This document shows, piece by piece, positions 1 through 5,265 of a stretch of 6,167 bases of DNA; positions within the stretch are counted from its first letter, which is position 1, and each line of letters begins with the position of its first letter. Made by a program: the position numbers and the translations under genes. Source of the DNA: DASXTS01 sp036505275 (GTDB lineage: Bacteria; Actinomycetota; Actinomycetes; Mycobacteriales; Pseudonocardiaceae); contig DASXTS010000456.1 of assembly GCA_036505275.1 (NCBI GenBank), positions 1 to 6,167 of the forward strand, read 5' to 3'. The notes below the pieces were generated by a model that saw only the letters and a program-made list of their open reading frames with translations, searched no databases and was not told where the DNA came from.

Positions 1-1587
1 GAGGGCTGCCTGCATGTGCGGTTGGACTTCAACCTTCTCACTGCGGACGGTGTGCGCGCGTATCGCCGGTTCGTCGAGGAGGCGGCCGATCTCGTCGTCA
101 CGCACGGCGGGTCACTGTCCGGCGAGCACGGCGACGGCCGGGCCCGCGGCGAGCTGCTGCCCCGCATGTATCCGCAGTCGGTACTGCGGCTGTTCGAGCG
201 GTTCAAGGCGATCTTCGACGGGCCGGGGCTGATGAACCCGGGCATCGGCGTGCGGCCGGCGCCGCTGGATGCCAACCTGCGGTACGGGCCGCCGAGCGGA
301 GCTGCGTCTGACGTGGCCGGTCGGACGTTGCTCGCCTTCCCAGCCGACAACGGCGACTTCACCCGCGCCGTGCGTCGCTGCGTCGGCGTCGGCGCCTGCC
401 GGCGCACCGACGGCGTCGGCGTGATGTGCCCGAGCTATGCCGTCACCCTGGACGAGCAGCACTCCACCCGTGGCCGGGCGCGGCTGCTCGGCGAGATGCT
501 GGACGGGCGGGTGCTGCGCGGCGGCTGGCGTTCCCGCGAGGTCGCTGAGGCACTGGATCTGTGCCTGGCGTGCAAGGGCTGCCGTTCCGACTGTCCGGTC
601 GGCGTGGACATGGCCAGCTACAAGGCGGAGTTCCTCTACCAGCACTACCGGCTCCGGTGGCGCCCGCGGGAGCATCACACGCTCGGCGGGCTGCCCCGAT
701 GGCTGCGGCTGGCCCCGAGCTGGCTGGCGGCGGGCGTGCTCGGCTCGCCGGGGTTGAGCCGGTTGGCCGCCGGGCTGGGCGGCATCAGCACCAAGCGGCC
801 GCTCCCGGTGCCGGCCAGGCAATCGCTGCGCCGCTGGCTGCACCGCCGCGGCCAGCCGCTCGGCGCGCCGCCGCGGGGCAGCGTGCTGCTCTGGACCGAC
901 ACCTTCACCGACGCCTTCGACCCCCATGTCGGCAAGGCCGCCGTCGAACTGCTGGAGCACGTCGGCTTTCGGGTGGAGGTGCCGGCAAGTCCGGTGTGCT
1001 GCGGGCTGACCTACCTGGCCACCGGGCGGCTGCCGGCCGCCCGCAAGGTGCTGCGCCGCAGCCTCGCGGTGGTGCAGCCGTACCTGGAGGGCGGCATCCC
1101 CATTGTCGGCCTCGAACCGAGCTGCACGGCGGCGCTGCGCAGCGACGCCGCGGAACTGCTGCCCGACGACCCGCGGGTGGGGCCGCTGCGCTCCGCCGTG
1201 CACACCCTGGCCGAGCTGCTCACCGTCCGCGCCCCGGACTGGGCGCCGCGCCGGGTCACCGGCCACCAGCGCGCCGTGGTGCAGACTCACTGCCACCAGC
1301 ACGCCGTACTCGGTTCGACCCCGGACGCCGCTCTGCTCGCCAAGGCGGGCGTCGACGTGGTCTCCCGGCCAGGCGGCTGCTGCGGCCTGGCCGGCAGCTT
1401 CGGCTACCAGCGGGGCCACGAGGAGCTTTCGGTGGCCCTGGCCGAGCGTGCCCTGCTACCCGCCATCCGAGCGGCCGGCCCCGACGCCGTCCTCGTCGCA
1501 GACGGCTTCAGCTGCCGCCTCCAGGCCCGCCAACTCTCTACCGCTGCGCCCATCCACCTGGCCGAGCTCCTGGCCCCCCTCGCCTAA
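1..1587 (+). CDS. FAD-linked oxidase / (4Fe-4S) / CCG-domain oxidoreductase, 5'-partial
   Basis: C-terminal 528 residues of a fused flavin and iron-sulfur dehydrogenase of the D-lactate dehydrogenase/glycolate oxidase class, which oxidises a 2-hydroxy acid and passes electrons through Fe-S clusters. The frame is open from base 1 (EGCLHVRLDF), so the FAD-binding half lies upstream; the GTG at 16 is internal. Numbering from that GTG: the end of the FAD-oxidase C domain (SGEHGDGRARGE near 35-46, LMNPG near 72-76); a ferredoxin-like pair of clusters with Cys 122, 128, 138 (CVGVGACR, MCPSY) and Cys 183, 186, 189, 193 (CLACKGCRSDCP); then two cysteine-rich CCG modules (PVCCG at 327-330 with EPSC at 367-370; THCHQH at 424-429 with GGCCG at 453-457). 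All cluster cysteines expected for the family are present, so the protein looks functional. Full-length relatives have roughly 950 residues. The exact substrate cannot be told from this half. No partner gene is visible. Confidence 0.93.
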   Translation, partial: EGCLHVRLDFNLLTADGVRAYRRFVEEAADLVVTHGGSLSGEHGDGRARGELLPRMYPQSVLRLFERFKAIFDGPGLMNPGIGVRPAPLDANLRYGPPSGAASDVAGRTLLAFPADNGDFTRAVRRCVGVGACRRTDGVGVMCPSYAVTLDEQHSTRGRARLLGEMLDGRVLRGGWRSREVAEALDLCLACKGCRSDCPVGVDMASYKAEFLYQHYRLRWRPREHHTLGGLPRWLRLAPSWLAAGVLGSPGLSRLAAGLGGISTKRPLPVPARQSLRRWLHRRGQPLGAPPRGSVLLWTDTFTDAFDPHVGKAAVELLEHVGFRVEVPASPVCCGLTYLATGRLPAARKVLRRSLAVVQPYLEGGIPIVGLEPSCTAALRSDAAELLPDDPRVGPLRSAVHTLAELLTVRAPDWAPRRVTGHQRAVVQTHCHQHAVLGSTPDAALLAKAGVDVVSRPGGCCGLAGSFGYQRGHEELSVALAERALLPAIRAAGPDAVLVADGFSCRLQARQLSTAAPIHLAELLAPLA

Positions 1588-1628
1588 GCTCCGGCGTGTC
1601 CGCACCACCGGCGTGTCCGCGTGTTGGG

Positions 1629-1731
1629 ACACGTGTGTCCGCCGGTTCGGTCGCGCGTGTTCGCCGGTTGGGTCGCGCGTGTTCGCCGGTTGGGTCGGGC
1701 GTGTTCGCCGGTTGGGTCGGGCGTGTTCGCC
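1629..1731. repeat. 22-bp minisatellite, about 4.7 copies
   Basis: Tandem units of 22 bases follow one another: a degenerate copy at 1629-1650, then 1651-1672, 1673-1694, 1695-1716 and a partial copy at 1717-1731. The core GCGTGTTCGCCGGTTGGG is identical in the three full copies; only the first four bases of the unit vary (TCGC or TCGG). A looser related stretch (CCGGCGTGTCCGC at 1591-1603 and 1608-1620) sits just upstream. The array lies between two convergent genes, the Fe-S oxidoreductase and the DM13 protein. All frames through it stay open only because 22 is not a multiple of 3 and the unit has no stop; I see no evidence that it is coding. Confidence 0.85.
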
Positions 1732-1786
1732 ACCTTGGTACAAGCCGACGCCGGCGGGAAGCGACCTCACCCAGGATCGGCCCGGC

Positions 1787-2329
1787 TCAGCGACGCAGCA
1801 CCGCGTGGCCCACCGGACCCTTGAACCCCCGCGACCAGATGAGCACCGTGAGCGGCCCGTCCACCCTCGCCCCGACCGGTACCGGGTAGCCCTGCTCCCC
1901 GGTGGCGCCCTTCAACGGTCCCAACAGCACGCCGTCGGCCGGGCCGCGGGCGTCGGCCTGCGGCACCAGGTACAGCACATACCCACGCCCCGCGTCCGTG
2001 CGGAAATTGCGTAGCCGAAGCACGAGGCCGCCGTCGACCGAGAACAACGCGGCTGTGCCATCGGTCGAGGCGTCCAGGCTGGTGAACCGCCCAGCGGCGA
2101 TCTCGATGGAGGTATCCGGTAAAGGCGGATCGAACGCCGACGACGGTACCGGCACGTCCGTGCTCGGGACCGGGAGCGCATGCGAGTCCGGCGGCGTCGC
2201 GGCGCGAGCCGCCCAGCCGACCACCGCCGCGCAGACCGAAGCGGCCACTGCGGCGGCCAGCATCGCGACGGTGGCGCGCCAGGCCCACCGCCGCCCCGCC
2301 CGGCCGACGGTGTCCGGGGTTTCGGTCAC
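1787..2329 (-). CDS. Membrane-anchored DM13-domain protein lacking the usual Cys
   Basis: Encodes about 180 residues if translation starts at the GTG at 2329 (MTETPDTVG); an in-frame GTG at 2401 would add 24 residues. I prefer 2329 because a TANNNT-type -10 box (TAATCT, minus strand, 2343-2338) sits 8 bases before it, as in leaderless actinobacterial genes. However, GGAG stands about 11 bases before the 2401 GTG, so that start is possible. The protein has a short Arg-rich cytoplasmic end, one membrane segment at roughly residues 17-43 (ATVAMLAAAVAASVCAAVVG) with no clear lipobox, a Pro-rich linker, and a C-terminal DM13 domain (GRFTSLDAS, LRLRNFRT, LLGPLKG, LTVLIWSRGF, GHAVL). DM13 domains are proposed to act in extracytoplasmic redox or electron transfer through a nearly invariant Cys in the IWC motif; here that residue is Ser. 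It is transcribed away from the 79-residue gene. The family call is firm; the role is unknown. Confidence 0.85.
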   Translation of the reverse strand: MTETPDTVGRAGRRWAWRATVAMLAAAVAASVCAAVVGWAARAATPPDSHALPVPSTDVPVPSSAFDPPLPDTSIEIAAGRFTSLDASTDGTAALFSVDGGLVLRLRNFRTDAGRGYVLYLVPQADARGPADGVLLGPLKGATGEQGYPVPVGARVDGPLTVLIWSRGFKGPVGHAVLRR

Positions 2330-2337
2330 GGATCGCG

Positions 2338-2343
2338 AGATTA
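2338..2343 (-). promoter_or_regulatory. Candidate -10 box for leaderless DM13 gene
   Basis: On the minus strand TAATCT matches the actinobacterial TANNNT -10 pattern and ends 8 bases before the GTG at 2329, the spacing seen for leaderless transcripts. The hexamer 17 bases upstream (ACACGG) is a poor -35. This rests on spacing and pattern only. Confidence 0.35.
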
Positions 2344-2521
2344 GTGGAACACCCTGGCCGCCGTGTTCGTTAGGGAAGGACGACGGCGGGGTGCCCGCCA
2401 CTACCCAATGTGCTCCGTCAGATCACTCGCAGGGAGGCTGCGGGAGCGGCCATTGGTGGATAACCTCCGCCAAACAGCGAATCGGATGGACCACAGCGGT
2501 CCGGCCAGTCGGGGAGGCACG

Positions 2522-2761
2522 ATGAGCAGCACGTCAGGAACGCACCGGCTGACTCCCTTCGAGGGCCTTGACCTTCGAACGCCGTCAGGGGGCGTACCGA
2601 CCCAGCGGGGAGCCGACCCATTGCGGGTCTCCGCGGATCAGGTCCAGCGCGCCAGGGTCGTGGTGGCTCGCAACGCCCTCGACCAGGAGGACTGCCGGCG
2701 GCTGCTGGATATGCTTGGTCTGATCGACGGTCCGGACGGCGTCCCCCCGGTAAGCCGGTAG
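2522..2761 (+). CDS. Small conserved actinobacterial hypothetical protein, 79 aa
   Basis: ATG at 2522 preceded by GGGGAGG four bases upstream, a strong ribosome binding site, gives a 79-residue soluble protein. The open frame extends upstream to 2363 but that part lacks a ribosome binding site and looks non-coding. The N-terminal half is Thr/Gly/Pro-rich and probably disordered; the C-terminal half holds the recognisable block DPLRVSADQVQRARVVVARN followed by ALDQEDCRRLLDMLGL. I recall this block (arginine-rich helix, then D-x-D/E-DC-x-x-LLDMLGL) from many short uncharacterised proteins of high-GC actinobacteria. No enzymatic motif or membrane segment is seen, and a single Cys (in EDC) is present. 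The stop codon lies inside a 16-bp tandem repeat. The promoter is unclear; TAACCT at 2461-2466 would suit a -10 but lacks a good -35. Function unknown. Confidence 0.75.
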   Translation: MSSTSGTHRLTPFEGLDLRTPSGGVPTQRGADPLRVSADQVQRARVVVARNALDQEDCRRLLDMLGLIDGPDGVPPVSR

Positions 2762-2803
2762 CCGGGTACGCCGGTAGCCCGGCAGGACGGTAGCCCGGCA
2801 ACA
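2748..2803. repeat. 16-bp tandem repeat overlapping a gene end
   Basis: Three units begin CGGTAGCC at 2756, 2772 and 2788, preceded by a half unit (CGGTAAGC, 2748-2755). CGGTAGCCCGGCA is exact in the second and third units. The TAG stop of the 79-residue gene is supplied by the first full unit, so repeat expansion could shift where that protein ends. Confidence 0.75.
2761..2783 (+). terminator. Possible hairpin after the 79-aa gene
   Basis: GCCGGG (2761-2766) pairs with CCCGGC (2778-2783) across an 11-base loop, starting at the last base of the stop codon. There is no T-run, as is common in actinobacteria. It is built from the 16-bp repeat, so the structure may be incidental. Confidence 0.3.
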
Positions 2804-2856
2804 CGTTTGCCGCTCATGCAGTGCGGCACACTCAGTGCGCCGTCTCGACGCGCCGC

Positions 2857-2883
2857 GGCCGTGGACCATGAGGCCGTGGACCA
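2857..2883 (+). repeat. 12-bp direct repeat before the MpaB-type gene
   Basis: GGCCGTGGACCA occurs at 2857-2868 and again at 2872-2883, 15 bases apart, ending six bases before the GGAGG of the downstream gene. It could be a small duplication or a regulator or translation-control site; nothing in the sequence decides. Confidence 0.6.
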
Positions 2884-2898
2884 GATGCGGAGGCGACC

Positions 2899-3753
2899 AT
2901 GGCGACCACCGTGTCAGATCGGACCGACCATGGCCTACTCGGACCGCGTTCCATCGCCTGGACCGTGATCGGGCACCCGATGTCGCTGGTCGGTGGCCTG
3001 CGAGCGCTGATGATTCAGGCCCTGCACCCGTTGGCGATGGCCGGTGTCGCACAGCACAGCGACTACGAGCGACGCGCCCTCGACCGGCTGCGTCGCACCG
3101 CGTACTACGTCACCGCGACCACCTTCGGCGACACCGAGACCGCTTACGCCGCGGCCGAGCGGGTCAAGCGGGTGCACCGCCGGATCCACGGGGTCGACCC
3201 GGTCACTGGCCGCCCATACAACGCGGCCGACCCGGACACCCAGATCTGGGTGCACTGCACCGAGTGGCACTCGCTGCTCGCCGCCTACCGGGTGTTCGGC
3301 AACCGGCAGCTCACCCCGCCGCAGCTCGACCAGTACTTCGCCGAGGGTGCGATCATCGGCTCGCTCCTCGACACCCCTCGTGAGCGCATCCCGGCCTCGC
3401 ACGCCGAGTGCCGAGCGTACTTCGCGGCCGTCCGGCCGCAGCTCTGCGTCAGCGAACACAGTCGCAAGGCGATCAACTTCGTGCTCCACCCGCCGGTCGA
3501 GCGCTCGACCCTGCACCTGCAGGCGCCCATGCGGCTGTTCGCCTCGGCCGCACTCGCGCTCATTCCGCGGCATCTGCGGCGGCTGGCCGGCATCGACCGC
3601 CCGACATGGCAGGACGGCATGGCCATCGCCGCCGTCCGCCCATTCGGCACCGTGCTCACCCTGCCCGGGATGCGTGACCTGCCCCGCGCGGTATTCGGCG
3701 GCGACGTGCACGACATAGCCCTGCAGGCACGCCGGATCTACCGAGCCGGCTGA
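2899..3753 (+). CDS. DUF2236 / MpaB-type oxygenase family protein
   Basis: ATG at 2899 with GGAGG five bases upstream gives 284 residues, a usual length for bacterial DUF2236 proteins. This family includes fungal MpaB and the rubber-cleaving Lcp enzymes, whose studied members bind haem b and cleave C=C bonds with oxygen; the substrate of most actinobacterial members is unknown. Family signature visible in order: RALMIQALHPLAMAGVAQHS (residues 35-54), the R-R-T and following Gly-Asp segment (LRRTAYYVTATTFGDTE, 64-80), the V-x-x-V-H-R-R-I-H-G helix (about 89-98), GRPYNAADPDTQIWVH (104-119), and a mostly helical C-terminal half. Candidate haem or active-site residues are His43, His53, Arg65/66, Thr67, His93, His97 and His119; I cannot assign the ligand. 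No signal peptide is seen, so it is probably cytoplasmic. It converges on the dehydrogenase gene with an 11-base gap. Confidence 0.9.
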   Translation: MATTVSDRTDHGLLGPRSIAWTVIGHPMSLVGGLRALMIQALHPLAMAGVAQHSDYERRALDRLRRTAYYVTATTFGDTETAYAAAERVKRVHRRIHGVDPVTGRPYNAADPDTQIWVHCTEWHSLLAAYRVFGNRQLTPPQLDQYFAEGAIIGSLLDTPRERIPASHAECRAYFAAVRPQLCVSEHSRKAINFVLHPPVERSTLHLQAPMRLFASAALALIPRHLRRLAGIDRPTWQDGMAIAAVRPFGTVLTLPGMRDLPRAVFGGDVHDIALQARRIYRAG

Positions 3754-3764
3754 CCGCGCACGCG

Positions 3765-4622
3765 TCAGCCGCGGGCCGACCAGCCACCGTCACTGACCAG
3801 CGTCTGCCCTGTGATCCAGCCGCCGGCGTCGCTGACCAGCCAGACGATCAGGTTCGCGGTGTCTTCCGGGCGTCCCCACCGTCCGAACGGCATCCGCGCC
3901 GCCACCGCCCGGCGGCCTGCCTCGTCCGCGTATCCGGTGTCCACCGGCCCGGGATTGATGCAGTTAACGGTGATGGCCAGCGGGGCCAGCTCGTTCGCCA
4001 GCGTTGCCGTCACCTGCTGCAACGCGCCCTTCGTCACCACGTACGGCAGCTCGCCGGGCATCGCGCCCCGGTGCTGGCCGGATGTGAACAACACCACTCG
4101 ACCGCCGGAGCCGGTGCCGCCGGAGCCGGTGCCGCCGGAGTCGGTGCCGCCCCAGCCGGTGATGCTGGAGCCGCCGTGCCCGCCCCGCAGAGCCGCGAAC
4201 CCTTGCACCAGCAGCAGCGTCGCCCGAACATTGACCGCCCAGCACAGGTCCAACTCGGCCGCGGTGCTCCGCGCGAGCGGCAGACCGCTTGACCGCGCGT
4301 GCGTCGCCACCAGCACGTCCAGCCCGCCCAGCAGGCCCGACGCCTCGTCGACCAGCACCCCCGGCACCGCGGCGTCGGCCAGATCGTCCTGCCGGTAGTG
4401 GATCACTCCCGCGGCCGGCGGCAGATCACGCCGCAGCGCCTCGCCCAGCGCCTGCGCCGGCAGCTCATCGGCCCCCCAAGGCTGCTCCGCATCGTGCGCT
4501 CGCCAGCCCGTGGCGACCACCTCGGCGCCTTCAGCGGCCAGCCGCCGCGCCACCGTGAACGCGATGCCAACCCGCCGGCTAACGCCCGTAACCAGCGCCT
4601 TTCTGCCCTTCAAGCCCTGCAC
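3765..4622 (-). CDS. Short-chain dehydrogenase/reductase with Gly-rich insertion
   Basis: NAD(P)-dependent SDR family oxidoreductase, 285 residues from the GTG at 4622 (MQGLKGRKALVTG). No earlier GTG or ATG lies in frame before the upstream stop at 4668-4670, and no ribosome binding site is obvious. Nucleotide-binding turn TGVSRRVGIA (12-21) has one residue more than the classic TGxxxGxG, as in the subgroup annotated as 3-ketoacyl-ACP reductase-like that also carries an EQPWGAD segment (46-52 here). The usual NNAG region reads VATHARSS (106-113). Catalytic residues are Asn131, Ser181 (FTSGQ), Tyr194 and Lys198 (YVVTK), so activity is likely. NPGPVDTG (223-230) and the C-terminal ITGQTLVSDGGWS are typical. 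Residues about 147-174 are an extra Gly/Ser/Thr loop just before the strand leading to the catalytic Ser. Substrate unknown. It is divergent from the tRNA operon. Confidence 0.92.
   Translation of the reverse strand: MQGLKGRKALVTGVSRRVGIAFTVARRLAAEGAEVVATGWRAHDAEQPWGADELPAQALGEALRRDLPPAAGVIHYRQDDLADAAVPGVLVDEASGLLGGLDVLVATHARSSGLPLARSTAAELDLCWAVNVRATLLLVQGFAALRGGHGGSSITGWGGTDSGGTGSGGTGSGGRVVLFTSGQHRGAMPGELPYVVTKGALQQVTATLANELAPLAITVNCINPGPVDTGYADEAGRRAVAARMPFGRWGRPEDTANLIVWLVSDAGGWITGQTLVSDGGWSARG
4101..4160. repeat. In-frame 15-bp repeat inside the SDR gene
   Basis: Four 15-base units run at 4101-4115, 4116-4130, 4131-4145 and 4146-4160, consensus GCCGCCGGAGCCGGT. On the coding minus strand they encode pentapeptides close to GTGSG (GTGSG twice, GTDSG, ITGWG). 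Because the period is a multiple of 3, copy-number change would lengthen or shorten the loop without breaking the frame. Confidence 0.85.
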
Positions 4623-4705
4623 GTGGGGCCAATCTGCCAGAGCCCACCGGCCGACCGCCAGCCGGTTTCAAGCCGGCCGGCGGCGCGCCGGTGAGGGAAG
4701 GCGGT

Positions 4706-4734
4706 TTGGACGGCTCCCGGTCGTGCCCTATGCT
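4706..4734 (+). promoter_or_regulatory. Promoter of the tRNA operon
   Basis: TTGGAC (4706-4711) and TATGCT (4729-4734) are separated by exactly 17 bases; the -10 fits TANNNT well and the -35 keeps TTG. Transcription would start near 4741, about 44 bases before tRNA-Glu, and read through all three tRNAs. It is the best promoter in the window. Confidence 0.7.
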
Positions 4735-4742
4735 TGCCACTG

Positions 4743-4766
4743 CTCCCAACGGATAGCCGTTGGAGG
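4743..4766 (+). other. Leader hairpin upstream of tRNA-Glu
   Basis: CCAACGG (4746-4752) and CCGTTGG (4757-4763) form a perfect 7-bp stem with the loop ATAG; one bulge allows pairing to continue outward to 4743 and 4766. It lies within the expected 5' leader of the tRNA transcript, a few bases after the predicted start. It may be a processing signal or protect the leader; it has no T-run, so it is not an ordinary terminator. Confidence 0.6.
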
Positions 4767-4784
4767 GCAAGGCCGGCCGGCCAA

Positions 4785-4857
4785 GCCCCCATCGTCTAGC
4801 GGCCTAGGACTCCGCCCTTTCAAGGCGGCAGCGCGGGTTCGAATCCCGTTGGGGGCA
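4785..4857 (+). tRNA. tRNA-Glu (TTC)
   Basis: Complete 73-base cloverleaf. The acceptor stem GCCCCCA pairs with TGGGGGC (4850-4856) and the discriminator is A. The anticodon stem CCGCC/GGCGG encloses the loop CTTTCAA, giving anticodon TTC. The T arm GCGGG-TTCGAAT-CCCGT is standard apart from a G-T pair. CCA is not encoded (CGA follows), so it must be added after transcription. First of three tRNAs. Confidence 0.97.
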
Positions 4858-4870
4858 CGAGGTACGGCCA

Positions 4871-4944
4871 GGCCCAGTGGCGCAGTTGGTTAGCGCGTCG
4901 CCCTGTCACGGCGAAGGTCGCGGGTTCGAGTCCCGTCTGGGTCG
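4871..4944 (+). tRNA. tRNA-Asp (GTC)
   Basis: Complete 74-base cloverleaf, 13 bases after tRNA-Glu. The acceptor stem GGCCCAG pairs with CTGGGTC (4937-4943, one G-T pair); the discriminator is G, the identity base for Asp. The anticodon stem TCGCC/GGCGA encloses CTGTCAC, anticodon GTC. The T arm CGGG-TTCGAGT-CCCG is normal. CCA is not encoded. Confidence 0.97.
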
Positions 4945-4987
4945 CTGTACGAAGCGTCCGTGGTTCACCCCGCGGACGCCTCGTCTC

Positions 4988-5061
4988 GGCCAGGTAGCTC
5001 AGTTGGTATGAGCGTCCGACTGAAAATCGGAAGGTCGGCGGTTCGACCCCGCCCCTGGCCA
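4988..5061 (+). tRNA. tRNA-Phe (GAA)
   Basis: Complete 74-base cloverleaf, 43 bases after tRNA-Asp. The acceptor stem GGCCAGG pairs with CCTGGCC (5054-5060); the discriminator is A. The anticodon stem TCCGA/TCGGA encloses CTGAAAA, anticodon GAA. The T arm GGCGG-TTCGACC-CCGCC is perfect. CCA is not encoded. It is the last tRNA of the run, so its 3' end is where an integrating element would most plausibly have inserted. Confidence 0.97.
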
Positions 5062-5063
5062 CT

Positions 5064-5080
5064 AGCCAGAAATGGCTTCT
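5064..5080 (+). terminator. Possible terminator after the tRNA run
   Basis: AGCCA-GAAA-TGGCT is a 5-bp stem with a GNRA-type loop, starting two bases after tRNA-Phe and followed by TCT. The stem is short and the T-run poor, so it may instead be a 3' processing element. Confidence 0.35.
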
Positions 5081-5265
5081 GACGTGCAGGTTTGATCGTC
5101 CGGGTTGCCTTCCGTGGGCGGGTTGGCGGGCCCTCGATTGGCTCGTTGCTGCCGGATTGCTGCCGTCGGTGTGCACCCACGTACGACATGCGCGGCAAAG
5201 TCGCAGCCAACCGAGCTCGTTTGTTGACGCAAAAGGCGGCCCCTCGACCTCGTGAAGGAGGCAGT

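Noticed and set aside
112..1419. Minus-strand open frame of about 435 codons
   Set aside because: It lies opposite the Fe-S oxidoreductase, whose cysteine motifs are clear. The composition (Ala, Gly, Arg, Pro, His) is that of a high-GC shadow.
1629..1731. CRISPR array
   Set aside because: Units are directly adjacent with no spacers between them, so it is a simple tandem repeat.
561..1889. Plus-strand open frame of about 442 codons
   Set aside because: It overlaps the oxidoreductase in another frame and continues through the minisatellite; low-complexity Arg/Ala/Pro product with no motif.
2363..2521. Upstream extension of the 79-residue gene
   Set aside because: The frame is open but the sequence has no ribosome binding site and reads as intergenic DNA; ATG 2522 has GGGGAGG before it and precedes the conserved part.
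2935..3711. Minus-strand open frame opposite the MpaB-type gene
   Set aside because: Shadow of a gene with clear DUF2236 motifs; no ribosome binding site or recognisable domain.
5224..5252. Promoter with TTGACG at 5224-5229
   Set aside because: No acceptable -10 at 17-18 bases (ACCTCG or CCTCGT), and the start would fall on the ribosome binding site.
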